64,000 nt of DNA from Piliocolobus tephrosceles (GCF_002776525.5 NC_045447.1:25022909-25086908); one strand, 5' to 3'. Positions 36,791-49,575 are shown, numbered from the stretch's first letter. Translations and numbers: made by a program. Notes: generated from the sequence alone by a model not told the origin.

Positions 36791-39084
36791 CCACAGTGAG
36801 CCTATGTCCTTATAGGGACACTCACTAGACCCAGGGAATCAAGTCCTAGCCCTGGAAACCACCTGATGAAGCCCTCAAATCCATCTCTGCCTCCACAAGG
36901 AGTCCATTGGCACACAAATCTCTAGAACCAGACAGAGGCCACTGCAGGACCTATCTCTTGGTCAGCCTTAGATAAATAATTCTCTGTTGAATCCAGGCTA
37001 AACCTCTCATGCTGTATTTTAAACACAGATGACCCCTGAGTTCCCAGACTTCAGTAGGTAACAGAGAGATTCATTCAACAAGCAGATACAGAAAGAAAGA
37101 GAGTTCATAACAGAAAGCAAAAGAAAATGAGGAAGAGAGAAAGAAAAGTAGACAGCCCTTCAGGAGAGATGCACCAGGCTGTCAGGGTGGTGCATCTCTT
37201 AGGGGGCAAGAGACACACCCCTTTCTGCTGTACCATCTGACATGGGATGTAGGATAGCTTCATGGTTGAGTATGGGCTTAGAGCTTGCCTGCTGGAATTC
37301 AAAGCCAAGTTCCCCATCTTACTAACTCCATGGCCTTACTCAACTTGTCCCAGGAAGCACTGAAGATAGTCTCTAAAGGCTGAACCCAAGGTTATAGTCT
37401 GCCCTTGTAGCTAACACCTCACTGAAAGTGCATTCTGGGTAGCATCCAGTCTGGGCACCAGGCAGCAGGGCAGTTGCTGCTTCACTGGAGAACACAGACA
37501 TGGCTGCCCTGTACCTGCTTATGGAAAGCTGGATCCCCAGAGGGGCGCAGGCCATGGTGTTCAAGCCCGACCATAGTCCTGCTGTCTGGGCATCAGCACC
37601 ACAAGTGGGTCAACTGGACAGTCGGTGCCTACCCAGTGGAATCCTGCATCCTCTCTCCCCACACAAGATCTGGCTCTATGGTGGGTACTGAAAGACCCAT
37701 ACGGCCCAAGCTGGGAGGTGGAATGAATTCTTCTAGTGGGGCCATAGCAGGTACCTCATGTCAGAGATGTCTATAATCCAGATCCTGGGCTCAAAAGACC
37801 TTAAAGAGCTTTCACAGATGGGAAACTGGAGCCCACAGAAGGAGAGCAACAGGCACAAGATCACAGAGCAGTGAGGGGCAAGCAGAGATGAGAATCTCAG
37901 CCCAGTGCTCGACTTTGGGACTGGAGTTCTTGCCCACAGGGACACCCCTCAGCCCCTGCCACTCTGCCCAGAGGGGAGGAATTCCTGGGGAAGCTACCTG
38001 CACCACCCTCCAGGCTCTGAATACTTCTCCCTCCCTATCCGATACCCTTGGTATGCCAACAGCAGGGCTTCAGGAAGGACTCGGGCCTTCCCAGACTATA
38101 AGGGGCTTCAGCCCCCAGTGACCTTCTGTAAACCCTCCTTCTCTGTTTGGACCTAAGTCTTCCCATCCACAGAATGGGAGGTGGTATCCCCGCAGCTCTG
38201 CTGTGAGAAACAAAACCAGTAACACTCCCCAAAATGTTGCTAAACATCCAGCCCTTCTGCCCTGAGACTTCACAAGCCCCGCCCCCATCAGACATTGGTT
38301 TCCGCACCTGTACATGAAGGGGAAGGGAGGCTGATGGGCCCCCTAGCTCATACACTCAGGGATCCAAGGATGGTGACCCTTCTAATATCCAGAAAAGGAG
38401 GTGGGAAATCAGCAAGGTAGGCTCATGGGCACCAGGAGGATAGAAGGCCAGGATGTCCCTGTGGGAAGGGCCCTTAGAGCTCTTTCCTTTCCTGGTCAGA
38501 GTGGGAGATGGTGGTCCAGGGTCGGGATGGGGCCTGCCCCACGTCACAAGCAGGCCTGGGACTCAGCTGGGATTAACAGCCAGGGCTTGACTCCTAGCTC
38601 AGGGTTCCTGCCACCTCCTTAGCTTCCCACCATCAAGGCCAAGAGGGAGCTTTCCTGTCCAGTTAACCATGCCCCTAGCCTGGGCTCCTTCCTGCATCTG
38701 TTCAGACTGAAGCTGTATCACGGTGCACTGGCTTTGGGGGTGGAGATTCATAAACCTCATGATGTGGGGGCACCTAGAAGAGGGCCACAGCAGGACTTGG
38801 ACAAGTGATGTCCACCCTCCTTACCCCAATTACATGGGCACAGGACTCTGAGTCCACTGAGGGAGGGCTCGGACTCTGTTCTGGGTTAAGAGGGGGACTT
38901 CTCAGCTATGCCAGCCACTGTAGACAGGTGGCCCTAGGTCAGACTTAACACCTAAAAACTGACCCAGAACTGAGCTCACCTTGCTTTCACCATTTCCTAG
39001 CCAAATTCCAGAGGCCTGGCCAATGGTTGGCCCACGCTGTCCCCAGCCCTCCAATCCCCATCCCCACCGGGAGGAGGTACTCAC

Positions 39085-39174
39085 TGATGGGGGCGTGTAA
39101 GGCCACATGCTCCTGGTAGGGAGTGTAGTACTTGTACTGTTTCCCGCAGAATTCACAGGTGTAATTGCCAGTTT
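39085..39174 (-). CDS. ZNF618: ZNF618 exon, third C2H2 finger
   Basis: The acceptor is TTTCCTTCCTGGACAG and the donor GTGAGT (39079-39084). The 90 bases are phase 1 at both ends and encode TGNYTCEFCGKQYKYYTPYQ, then EHVALHAPI. The finger is C-x2-C-x12-H-x3-H with Tyr at both hydrophobic core positions. It is separated from finger two by two short acidic exons and from finger four by about 130 residues of linker, so the four fingers do not form a continuous tandem array. Confidence 0.95.
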
Positions 39175-39294
39175 CTGTCCAGGAAGGAAACGAAGGTGTA
39201 AGAATGGGCAACTGGCCCCCACCAAGAAGCATCAGCGTGCTCCCACCCCCCAAAAAACTCCTCCCCATTCTGGGACCATCAACTGGAATCAATT

Positions 39295-39505
39295 CTGACT
39301 CTAGAGTTAGAAGACCCCTATTCGAGTCCCAGCTCAGACATTTCGAGCTGGGTAACCTCGGGCAAGTCTCTTAACCTCTCTGTGCCTCAGTTTTCATATC
39401 TATAAAATGGAGGTCATAATAGGACCACCTTGTAGGATTGCTGTGAGGATTAAATTTTAGATGGCAAGTGCTTAGAACAGTACCTGGCACATTGCTCCAC
39501 CCCAG
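39295..39505 (+). mobile_element. MIR SINE
   Basis: GGGCAAGTCTCTTAACCTCT, GTGCCTCAGTTTTCATATCT and GTGAGGATTAAATTTTAGAT follow the MIR consensus. Confidence 0.88.
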
Positions 39506-39999
39506 CCCCGGTGCTCAAGAAATGTGCTGACCTCCAACACCAACCTCTTCATCAGCCCCTCTACAAGCCCTGCCCTCTGCAGTGGCCACACCCAGGGTCC
39601 CCTCATCTCCAGAACCTTCCCTACCCCCAAGCACCCCCCACCCACTGGCAGCAGGGGTCACTTCTTCCTCTCAAGTCCCACCCGACTTTTATCTTTACCT
39701 CTCTTTTGGCACTGCCTAACTTCTTTCTTCTTAAAAATGTCTGATGTAATATTGTTCACTGGGGGAAAATTATAAAATACTGATAAATACAAATACAAAA
39801 TAAAAACTAAAGAGAAATTTCAATTATCTGTAACTCCCAAAGAGCAGCATCTACTCCCTTGGGGGAGGGTGCCCTGGTTCCCACTCTTCATTCTGTTTCA
39901 TCTGGGGTGTGCTTCTCTCACTGATACCACCTGTCTGGCTCCTGTGAGCCCTGAATTAGCCAGTCCTGATCAATATCCTCTTTGTAATCTGGTGTATTC

Positions 40000-41000
40000 A
40001 ATCGACATTACTTTGTGGACATCTTGCCGAATCAATAAATATTGATCTCTCCTGCATTTATTGGCTGCATGGTTCCCCCTGGACTTTGGAATTTGCTGAG
40101 CCAGTCCTCTATACCAAGGGACATTGCGATTGTTTCAAAATTTTTTTCCCTATTAAAAAAAAATGTTGTGACTCAAGTTTTTATAGAAAATTTTCCACAT
40201 TTACCCATTAATTTTACACATTATCACAAAATAAAGGCTATTCCATATAATCTTTGCACATTATTTCCTGGGGAAAAATTCAAGAGAGGGAAAGGGTATG
40301 TATTTTTAAGGCCTTTGATAACCATAGCACCATCACCCCAATCAGAAAGGTGTGAAAATGACCATTTATGCACACTACAGCCAGCATTAAGTATTATCAT
40401 CTTCTTAAATTCTGCCTATCTGATGAGAAGAACTATATTACACTGCTGATTTTATTTTCCATTTCTTTGATTTCTTTTTTTTTTCTTTGATTTCTAAGGA
40501 AATTGATTATTTTTCATGTTTAATTAACTATCGTTTTTCTTTTGTGAGTTTCCTTTTGTGTTTACAGCCAGCATTTCTATAGGTATATTGACATTTATGA
40601 AATCACTAAACTCTTTGTAGATTAAGGATATCAACATTTTGTTATACATGTTAAAATTAATTTTTTCTTAATTGGTCTATTAGTCTGTTTATGGTTTTTC
40701 TCTCCCGCTATAGAATTTTTAGTAGTTAAATACTTTTTGTAACTGATTCATAAACATTGGAAATAGTAAGTTATTTGCTCTTTGCAGGATTCACAGTTAT
40801 TAGATCAACTGTATTAAACACATTATTTAAATTCTATACAACCTTATTTGTCTACTTGCTCTGTCAAGGACTAAGTATTGTGATAAATCTTTCCACTTCA
40901 CTGTATTTCTAAATTTATTTTGTATATTTGGAAACAATGTTGTTTGATACCTAAAGGTTCATGGGATCACTGTGAACTGTATTTAGTAACATAAAACTAT
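40000..41000. mobile_element. AT-rich LINE-like remains
   Basis: TTTTCATGTTTAATTAACTA and CTTTTGTGAGTTTCCTTTTG resemble old L1-type sequence. The family and ends are uncertain. Similar material lies at 42400-42900. Confidence 0.45.
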
Positions 41001-41008
41001 TTCCAATA

Positions 41009-41203
41009 CAGTGCTTCTCAAAGTGCGGTCCCTGGACCAGCAACATCAGTATCACCTGGGAACCTGTTAGAAATGCAAATTCTTAGGAATCACCTAAGAC
41101 CTACTGAAAAAAAAAAAGTTATAGGTGTTGGGTCCAGCAATCTGTGTTTTAACAAGCCCTCCAGAAAATTCTGATGCATGGGAAAATTTAAGAACTCACG
41201 CTG
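41009..41203 (+). mobile_element. MER5A-like hAT-Charlie element
   Basis: CAGTGCTTCTCAAAGTGCGG, GAAATGCAAATTCTTAGGAA and AATCTGTGTTTTAACAAGCC match the MER5A pattern. Confidence 0.88.
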
Positions 41204-41914
41204 TAACATTTAATTATTCCATTTTATTAGTTTGTGTGGCAAAATTTGATAATTAATTTGTCAGATCCTGATTTCTATTTGTTTACATGTACGTAAAGAC
41301 ATGTCCCAACATTTTCTCGTACTGTCATTCATTAAACAGATACTGTGCTAAGTGCTGGCACAAAATGCTAAGCAAAACAGGCAAAGTTCCTGCCTTCAAA
41401 GAGTTTACAGTCTAACAAAAGGAGATAAAAAAAATCAAAGAGTCACTCAAATTTAAAACTCCATCCACAGTAAGTGCTCTCAAGCAGACATACGCAGTGC
41501 TATAAAAATCCATGATAGGGAATTTAATCTAGTTCTGGAAGTAGGAAAGAGAAGCTCAAGTGCAGAGTAAAGATAAGGAATTAACCTTGTCTCTAACGTC
41601 TCTAATAAACCATTAACAATTGGATTATTTTAAATCAACCTGACAAGCTTTGCCTTCTAATAAAGGAGATTATGCCATTTGCTTTTATTGCTATAATTGA
41701 TTTGGTTTTACAATCATGCTCCACCCTGATTGCTGCCTTAATTCCCAGTTGTTTTATATATGAACTCTTTAGTTTTCCATTATTCTCCGATATTCCATTA
41801 ATTTCCAATACTGTTTATTGTTTTAGACAATTAGTATACATTTCTCTAATTGTTAATAGTCAAGTGGGAAATGACACTTTTCAGTCTATCACCACTGAGA
41901 AAGGTAGTTTAACC

Positions 41915-42101
41915 CAGTGTTTCTCAAACTTTCGCACATCAAAGAATCATGTAGAAAGACTGTTACAACACAGATTGCTGGGTTCCACCCCAGAAATTTT
42001 GATCCTGTAGGTCTGGAGTAGGCCCTAAGAATATACATTTCTAATAAGCTTCCAGGAATGCTGATTTGCTGGTCTGGAGTCACACTATGAATAGGAAGGC
42101 T
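41915..42101 (-). mobile_element. MER5-like hAT-Charlie element, inverted
   Basis: CAGTGTTTCTCAAACTTTCG then ACACAGATTGCTGGGTTCCA reads as the opposite strand of the copy at 41009. Confidence 0.82.
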
Positions 42102-43024
42102 TAACCTACTTTACTGTAGCCCTCACCAATTCCTCCTTCCTTTAAAAAAAAAAAAAAAAAAACCTTCATCTTAAATATTTTAGAATAATCTGCCTTCTGC
42201 AATTGTATAATCGGATTTGGAACATTTTAAACTAACTTCTAGTTTATCTTGTTTTACTACTCACAGTTCCTCTTATACTATGAATGTCTCACAATTGAGT
42301 CTTTAAAGGTACTCTATGACTTAGTTCATCAGAGTACATCTTCAAATAATTTTGTGAAGATAGGTACATAGAAAAAAAAGTATGTTTTTAAGCCCTTGCT
42401 TTTCTCTTTACACACAAACCACAGTTTGTCTAGATATAAAATTCTTAGATTACAACCTTTTCCCTTCAAATCTGATCCATTATCTTCTAAGATTTAGTAT
42501 TGCAGAGAAGTCTGAGGCAAGTCCACCTTGAATTCATGTATAGGTAACTTGCTTTTTTATGCCTGAAAGCTTATATAGGTTTTTTTTTTCCCCCTTTATA
42601 GTTTTAAAAAGTCACTGAGATCTATGTAGGTACAGGTCTCTTTATACTGAATCTATCTGATGCATGATGAGCCTATTAAATCTGCATATACAGGTCTTCC
42701 TTTAGCTGAGCAAATTTTTCTTCCATTAGATCTTAGGAGCACTGTTTCTGGCCACTGGTACTATAACATCAATTATCTGAAACTGGCTCCCTGTTCTCCC
42801 TGCTTATCATATTTTCCTCTCATTATCTTCATCTGTTCAAGTTCATCCTTCACATCACTAATTCCAATTTTGCAGATAAACTCAGCTCTTTACTTCATAG
42901 AATGTAGTTTTTAATTCTGTTATTACATTTTCTGCTTCCCTGAAATCCTTCCTCGTCTTACTCCTCTCTCTTTGCCTTCTTATTCTGTTGCTTTTTCACC
43001 ATACAACTCCGGCTCCTTTTTCAC

Positions 43025-43410
43025 AGGGGTCATGCTATGGACCGAACTGTGCCCTCATCCTCAAATTCATACGTTGAAACTCTAACTCCTAATATGATAG
43101 CATGTAGAGATGGGGCCTTTGGGAGGTAAGCAGGGTTAGATGAGGTCATAAGGGTAGGGTCCTCACCATGGGATTAGTGCCCTTATTAGAAGACAGGCCA
43201 GAAAGCTTGCTCTCTCTCTCTTTCACCATCATGTCCAGACATATGGTGGCCATCTGCAAGCCAGGAGGAGAGCCCTCAACAGAAGCCTGCCATGCTGGCA
43301 CCTTGATCTCAGGCTTTCCAGCTTCCAGAACTGTAAGAGATAAATTGTTCAGACCACCCAGTCCACAATATTTTGTTGTGGCAGCCTAAGTGGACTTGTA
43401 AGACAGGTCA
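43025..43410 (+). mobile_element. LTR-like mammalian repeat
   Basis: TATGGACCGAACTGTGCCCT, GGGGCCTTTGGGAGGTAAG, GGGATTAGTGCCCTTATTAG and CTTCCAGAACTGTAAGAGAT follow a common interspersed mammalian repeat. I place it with LTR/MaLR-type elements but cannot name the family. It has no coding part. Confidence 0.6.
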
Positions 43411-44869
43411 CATTTTCTTATAAGAGATGAAGGTTGTCAAACAGAATGGTCTTCTAGATTTTGTGGTAGATCATTTTCAGAGGTGTGCTCTTCTCTGAGT
43501 CTCTTAAATTCTCTTTTTTTTATTATATGGAATTTACATAGTTCTCTCATTTTAACTATTCAAGTGACTCTTCCTTATTCAGGCATAAAAATCAAGTAAC
43601 CCATACATGATTCCAGACTTACTCTGTTTCAACAGACCACACAAATGAGTTTTCCTTTATTCTCCCTCTGCCCATTATCATGGAAGTAATTCTTGGATCT
43701 GCAGACGAAGAGCAAGTTAAACCCACAAGGCTTCTTGGACCAACTCTCCCTTTTCTAGCAGGATTCTCTGCTCTGTCATTGCCTGGGCTTCTTCCAACCT
43801 AAGTACCTAATTCTCTAATGTGCTCAGCTGATGCTGATGTGAAAGGTGTACTTCCCAGCACTCACTCCTGCTGGGGTGTTTCTTCTTCCTCTGACTACAG
43901 AGCTTTACTCAGGCAATCAGTCCCTTCAGAATACATGGTGCCTCTACTGGCTAATCATTTTTAGCGTTCTGTGGCATTGGCCTGCTTATACGTAGCAGAA
44001 GCCGAAGAAGCAACATTTTTGTCTCACGAGGCAGCTCCTGAGTGGCAGCAAGGGATGGTCTCACACCACGCCAGCAATCTCAGCTCCATTCAGTCCAGCT
44101 GGGAGCACACTGGCAGCCAGACCTAGTCTGATATTCTCAATGCAGTTCTACACTCCTAATAATTTGTGGTAATTCCTCCCAGGTCCTTGCATTGGTTGTC
44201 CGTCAGACTTAGTTACAGATACAGAGACCACGCTTCATCCTGTTCTGCATCTTCCTGGGTAATTAACAGGTACCACTTATTTAATGCTTTGCACGCATGT
44301 GTAAGGACTACGCTAATTCTTTTACAAATATAATCTCATCTAAGCCCCATGACAATCCTGAAAGGTGAGTTTTATTGTCATCAGCCTATTTAGAGGTAGA
44401 GAAACTATGGATTAGACAGATTAGAAAACTGGTAGGACATCATGCAGCTATTAAGGGTCGAGCTGGGAGTCCTGTTTGGGTTGGCTCTAAAACTCTTGCC
44501 CTTGACTCTTTCTTAGTAACATGTCTCACTTACTACACCCTGGATATGACCCAGGTGCTCGGCGAGACATTCTGTGTGTGTGCTCCAACAGCACTGAAAA
44601 ATTCAGAGATGTGCTTGTTCCCAACTTATGGGATGCTCACAAGGGGTAAGGAGCTAGTAAGCTGGTGAAGACAGCATTCAAACCCAGGCCTGTCTGATTT
44701 CAAGGCCCATTTTCCTAAGGATAATGATACGGTTGGAAGAGCAGCAGTACACCAGGACCACTGCCAGATCCTGCATAGATACTGAACGGGGAGGTCACAG
44801 ATCCTCTGTTCCTGTCCTATATCTGTCTATGAATGTCTCTCCCACCAGACTATGAATTCTTTTGAATTC

Positions 44870-45155
44870 TTTTTTGAGATGGGAGTCTTGCTCTGTCACC
44901 AGGCTGGAGTACAGTGGTGCGATCTTGGCTCACTGCAAGCTCTACCTCCCGGGCTCAAGCGATTCTCCTGCCTCAGCCTCCTGAGTAGCTGGAACTACTG
45001 GCGCCCGCCACCACGCCCGGCTAATTTTTTGTATTTTAGTAGAGACGGGGTTTCACCATGTTGGCCAGGATGGTCTCCATCTCCTGACCTTGTCATTCAC
45101 CCGCCTTGGCCTCCCAAATTGCTGGGATTACAGGTGAGAGCCACCGCGCCCAGCC
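44870..45155 (-). mobile_element. Alu (AluS/Y-like)
   Basis: A full-length minus-strand Alu. TGAATTCTTT beside the 5' end at 45156 is also found before the T-tail near 44853, consistent with a target-site duplication. Confidence 0.92.
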
Positions 45156-45254
45156 TGAATTCTTTGAATGCTGCAAATATGCCTGATTCACTTTTGTGTT
45201 TCCCCTGCAGGGTCTAACTTCCTGTATTTGAGCGCTAAGGGTTTCATCATATAC

Positions 45255-45545
45255 TTTTTTTTTTTTTTTTTTGAGACGGAGTCTCACTCTGTCACCCAGG
45301 CTGGAGTGCAGTGGTGTGATCTCGGTTCAATGCAACCTCTGCCTCCCAGGTTCAAGTGATTCTCCTGCCTCAGCATCCCAAGTAGCTGGGGCTATAGGCA
45401 TGCATAACCACGCCTAGCTAATTTTAGTAGCGTCGGGGTTTTGCCATATTGCCCAGGCTGGTCTTGAACTCCCAACCTCAGGTGATCTGCCCATCTTGGC
45501 CTTCCAAAGTGCTGGGACTACAGGTGTGAGCCACCGCGCCCGGCC
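45255..45545 (-). mobile_element. Alu (AluS-like)
   Basis: A full-length minus-strand Alu with an 18-base T-tail, ending GAGCCACCGCGCCCGGCC. It lies 100 bases from the previous Alu in the same orientation. Confidence 0.93.
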
Positions 45546-46595
45546 ATATTCTTCATCTTTAAGATGATTTTTATGCTCCTGTTTATCGAGTGTTTACTAT
45601 GCATGTGACAAGCACTGTGCTAACCACTTTATAGACATGATCTCATCTTCAGTTTCCAGAACGCTTTCAGAAGAGTTAAGAAGAAAGCAAAGAATCATCC
45701 CATGACCACATGGACAAGGGATGAGGAAGAAAAAGCATTTGGGGGAAGGGGGAGGGGACACACCCAACCCCTTCCAAGAGCTGGGATCAAGTTCTGCCTG
45801 AGGAACGTATCTAACTTAAGTGTTTCAGCTCCTCTGATTTTCCTTCACTCAGATATCCTCATCTGCTCGTTCTGATTTTGTGTATATTTTTACAAGCTGC
45901 CTTAGATCCTTATTGGAAGGAAGCAGAGACCATAAAGGTCTCTTCTTGCTGGGTAGTAAGTGAGGTACAGAAAACAAAGAGATAAATAGCAGGTATGGCA
46001 ATTCCTGAACGGCTGGAAAGGACAAGTTTCACTCACTTGTGGTCCCCCAGCACCTGCCCTAGGCTGGCCACCCAGCCCCTCCCAATCCATCTTCCTCCCA
46101 GCAGCAAAACCAGGCTTCCTAAAATGCAAATCGGATCAAGTCCCTTCTCCACTTAGTAAACTCTCTGGCTCATTCACTTGGGGATGCTGCCTGCTAGCAT
46201 TCAAGGCTCTGTAAGACCTGAAGCCATCATCGATTTCTGGGACCAGCAGGGCTCTCCTGCCTTCACATGGGATGCCGGGACTCATCTCCTACCCTCATCC
46301 CCACCCGAAAGCTTCCAGCATTCCCTCAGGTCTCCCACAACTCCCTGCAAGCTGTGTTGGAACTGTTCAATGATCCGCTGTCCCCACCCCCAAAGCCCCA
46401 TCTGAACTACCCAAGGGCAGGACTACACGTGTCCTGCTCCCCGCTGTGTGCCCACAACACTCAATACAAGTTTATCGAAAACAGGCCAGACGTGTGTGGC
46501 TCCTGCCCTCAGGGGTGTCCTGGGACAGAGACAGAGTATTTACCTGTGGTTGCCCTGGACAGCTCATTCGCTGAGAGGCCCCTTCAGGTGACTAT

Positions 46596-46745
46596 GACGT
46601 GTTATTTTCCGAGCACCTACTATGTACCAGGCACTGTGCTAACAAGTGGTTCACATCCAGGATCTCATTTAATCCCCCAACAAACCTGTGGGGAAATGTC
46701 ATCCTCACTCCACGGGTGGGGAGGCTGAGGTTCAGGATGGCTAAC
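46596..46745 (+). mobile_element. L2 LINE 3' fragment
   Basis: GAGCACCTACTATGTACCAG, GCACTGTGCTAACAAG and ATCTCATTTAATCCCCCAAC are typical of the L2 3' end. Confidence 0.82.
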
Positions 46746-47015
46746 AGACCGTGAGGACACCAAGCCTGTAAGCAGTAGCGCCAGGACTCCGTCCCATCCT
46801 GGCTGCCTTCACTGCTCTGATCTTGACCCTGTGCTGCCCTGCTGCTCCTCGAAATCTCCAGTCCTAACACTGACTGGCCCAACTGACAGGTGGGCACCAT
46901 TGCTGCCGTTAAGTGATGCCACCCACTGCTACCCCTGCCCTACCAGTGAGACTGAGCCCTGCCTCCCTTGGCCAGCCCCCACCCCGCCCTTGTGCCCAGA
47001 GGGAATCCCGCATAC

Positions 47016-47093
47016 TTGGCCCGATTTTCTGGAATGGCTCCGGGGGCTCCTCCTTCACCTCGTCAGTGGCCACAACACCTTGGTCGAAGGGGT
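47016..47093 (-). CDS. ZNF618: ZNF618 exon, acidic linker with a possible SUMO site
   Basis: The acceptor is CATATGTTCTCCCACAG; the donor is GTATGC, the weakest in the gene here. The 78 bases are phase 1 at both ends and encode DPFDQGVVATDEVKEEPPEP then FQKIGP. The segment is strongly acidic. V-K-E-E fits the psi-K-x-E sumoylation consensus, which is common in transcriptional regulators; that role is inferred. It lies between fingers two and three, only 96 bases downstream of the 36-base exon. Confidence 0.94.
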
Positions 47094-47189
47094 CTGTGGG
47101 AGAACATATGGCCCTCAGCACCCTGGTCCCCCAGGTCTCAGGAGCCCAGCCGGGGACAGGGGAGGTGATGAGCAGCCCCAAGGACTTAC
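47094..47189 (-). other. Very short intron, 96 bases
   Basis: This intron between the 36-base and 78-base exons has a consensus GTAAGT donor and a TTCTCCCACAG acceptor. It is near the lower size limit for mammalian introns. The next intron upstream (47226-48118) is 893 bases, with no repeat recognised. Confidence 0.9.
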
Positions 47190-47225
47190 CTGCCCGGTTC
47201 TCGGGGGCTCCTTCCACACTAAATA
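47190..47225 (-). CDS. ZNF618: ZNF618 36-base microexon
   Basis: The acceptor is CCCGCCCGGGCGCAG, G/C-rich with a poor pyrimidine tract, and the donor is a consensus GTAAGT (47184-47189). Only 36 bases, phase 1 at both ends, encode FSVEGAPENRA plus split codons for Val and Asp. The translation joins its neighbours without a break (AVD-VFSVEGAPENRA-DPFD). With its small size and weak acceptor, it is a good candidate for regulated inclusion. Confidence 0.92.
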
Positions 47226-48118
47226 CTGCGCCCGGGCGGGAGGCAGCAGCCGCAGAAGGAAAGAAGCAAACAGGAGCCCTGTTAGTCCCTGCCCAGAGCA
47301 GCCTCTGCCGCCGCTCCCAGCCCCTATCCCCATGGGTTTGCCTTGGGGCCCAGGAGGGCTGCCCTGGCCACTGTGGAAGCCCCCCAAAACCAGGACAACA
47401 TGAGGATACATCCCAACCAGGACACAGCCTGGGCCTCAATCCCTCATCCTCACTGGGATGGACACCCACCCATGGTGCAGGCAGACAGTTTGCCTGGATC
47501 TGTTTCTGATTGCCAGCATGGCTTCAAGGGGCCAGGGCAGGAGAAAAGAGGAAGAGATCAGGAGGAGAGAGAAAGCGGAGGTGAGAAAAGGCCAGTGGTA
47601 ACAGGTGGTGGGCCTGGTTGTCACAGCTTGAGATGGGCTGAGGGTGTGGGGCTAGACGGGGAACCCCTAAGGCCCTTCCAAGGTCTAAGGCCCTCTTTCT
47701 AGGATTTTTAAGACTCAAAAATATGTTAACTGTATTGTTCTAATTTCTAATTGTATAATCTAAGATGCTAAAAGGCCATCATTCGTTTTTTAAAACCGGT
47801 TTAATTTCATCAGAACATAAAAATGCTCAATATGAAACTATAAAATGACTCGATATGAAATTCCAATATTCGACTAATTTTGACCTATAAAAATGGCAAT
47901 TTCACTTGGGTTAACCTAAATAGAAGTCATGTGGAATATGATGGTGATGTTCCCGCCCCCAGAATCCTCCAGGGCTGGTCATCCCCCTCATGGTTCTGAG
48001 TACTGCCTGGCCTTTTTCTGGGTAAGAGGGAGGAGGGAGGTGGGAAGGGCTGGAGGCTGGTGTCTCTGAGGAAGGGCACTTCTTGGCATGACTCCAATGA
48101 GTGAGGGGCCTGACTCAC

Positions 48119-48208
48119 CATCCACTGCATGCAGGTCTCGGTGCTCTTGGAAACAGCTGTAGTATTTGTACTTCTTCCCGCAGATGTCACATGTGTACCT
48201 GAAATTGT
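48119..48208 (-). CDS. ZNF618: ZNF618 exon, second C2H2 finger
   Basis: The acceptor is CATCCCATGCAG and the donor GTGAGT (48113-48118). The 90 bases are phase 1 at both ends. They encode NFRYTCDICGKKYKYYSCFQ then EHRDLHAVD, a C-x2-C-x12-H-x3-H finger. The CGKKYKYY core matches finger one exactly and finger three at all but one position, pointing to duplication of an ancestral finger exon. Confidence 0.95.
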
Positions 48209-48969
48209 CTGCATGGGATGAAAACATACACCTGGTTGGTGACCAGGGCTTCAGTCATGTGGGGTGGGGTTTTCCTGGCCAGATCATCTCAGAAACCAAA
48301 GATGAAACTAGCCCAGTCTGGCCCCAACTGAATGACCCCGTGGAGAATCAGTTCCTGAGCCAGTCTGTACCTTGGCACTGCCCAAATCTTCTGGACCACG
48401 GAAGGGCATGGCACCGCCTACCCTCTGGAACACCCAGCTTCTCCTCTCCGATATGCAGGAGGATCAAGCTCCTGCCTCAGTGCTGGCCCCACCCTCCACC
48501 CCAAGCCAGCCTTGTATTGCCTCCTGGGTCCACAGGATGTAGGCTGGGGTGTCAGGGATCCTCTGTGGAGATCCAGACCACACAAGGTGACTGGGAGCCC
48601 AGAAGCGACTCCAAAACCAACCCCCAAACCTGCCCTAGGTGAGCTGAGTTCCTCGGGGCCTGGTTCCTAAATGGTCTGGCACACTCTTTGCAGAAGCTCT
48701 GTGAGAATAACAATCACTGCAGCGCCCATGCCCAGGTGCTACAGCAACCAGGGCAGCAGGCCAGGCTCTTCCCCTCCATCTCCTCCGTTCTTGCCGCAGA
48801 GGGAGGAAGCAGTCTCTCATTTTACACACGAGGAAACTGAGGATCGGAAGGGACATGCCCCAAGGGCACAGCCGGAAGGGCCTGTGATGAGCAGCCTTGG
48901 GGACAGCACCCAGGACTCCTTGCCTCTTGATGCTCATGCCCTACATCACCCCTTCCCTGTGAGTCTGGG

Positions 48970-49575
48970 CTAGACCTGGTAACTGACTTCTAATGAACAG
49001 AATGCAGTGAAAGTGACTGCATATCACTTCTGAGGGTAGCTTACAAAAGACCGAGACTTCTGTTTCAAGCATACCTTCTCTCTCTGGCTCACACCTTCTG
49101 GCCTCTGGGTTGTGAGCTGCCATGAGAGGATGAAGTGAGGGGTCAGGGCCAGCTGGTCAGGGAGGCTGGGTAGAGACAAGCAAGTGGACAGGTGGCAGCA
49201 GATGGTGGGCAGCATGAGAGAGATCCCATGAGAGACCCAGGTGACCAGGAGCTGAGGGCAGCCTCTGGTGAATAGCCAGTGAGGCCCTCAGTCTAAGGGC
49301 CTGGGAAGGACAGACCCTAGTAGGTTTGTTAACCCTGCTAACAACCACGCAAGTGAGTTTAAAAGCAGCTCTTTCTCCAGTCAAGCCTTGAGATGAGACC
49401 ACAGCCCTGGCCAAGTCCTTGCCTGCAGCCAGGAAAAGACCCAGCGCCACAGGACCCAGCAAAGCCATATCCAAATTCTTGACCCTAGAAACTGAGGGAT
49501 AATCAAAGCTTGCTGTTTCCAGTCATTAAGTTTTAAGGACATCTGTTACACAGCAATAGATAACTAACATGGGGT
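48970..49575 (+). mobile_element. LTR-like element (MaLR/MLT1-like)
   Basis: The end CAGTCATTAAGTTTTAAGGA then CACAGCAATAGATAACTAAC is the usual terminus of old MaLR-type LTRs. No internal coding sequence is present. Confidence 0.55.

Larger units (their letters stand above)
27067..39084 (-). other. Intron of about 12 kb
   Basis: The first 3.6 kb are mostly unique with MIR (28860-29090) and L2 (29560-29965) pieces. From about 30690 to 36790 it is old L1 sequence in several copies. From 36790 to 39084 I see no clear repeat or exon. Short open frames near 37500 and 38000 have no splice or homology support. Confidence 0.65.
39175..47015 (-). other. Intron of about 7.8 kb
   Basis: It holds a MIR (39295-39505), AT-rich LINE-like sequence (about 40000-41000 and 42150-42900), two MER5 copies in opposite orientation, an LTR-like element (43025-43410), L2 pieces (44255-44420 and 46596-46745) and two Alus. 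The stretch 45660-46590 shows nothing I recognise. Confidence 0.65.

Noticed and set aside
37500..37776. Plus-strand open frames starting MAALYLLMESW
   Set aside because: No domain, splice sites or neighbouring exon; length is within chance for this composition.
46831..47509. Plus-strand Pro/Gly-rich open frames of about 190 codons
   Set aside because: G/C-rich antisense frames over three minus-strand ZNF618 exons and introns; no recognisable domain.
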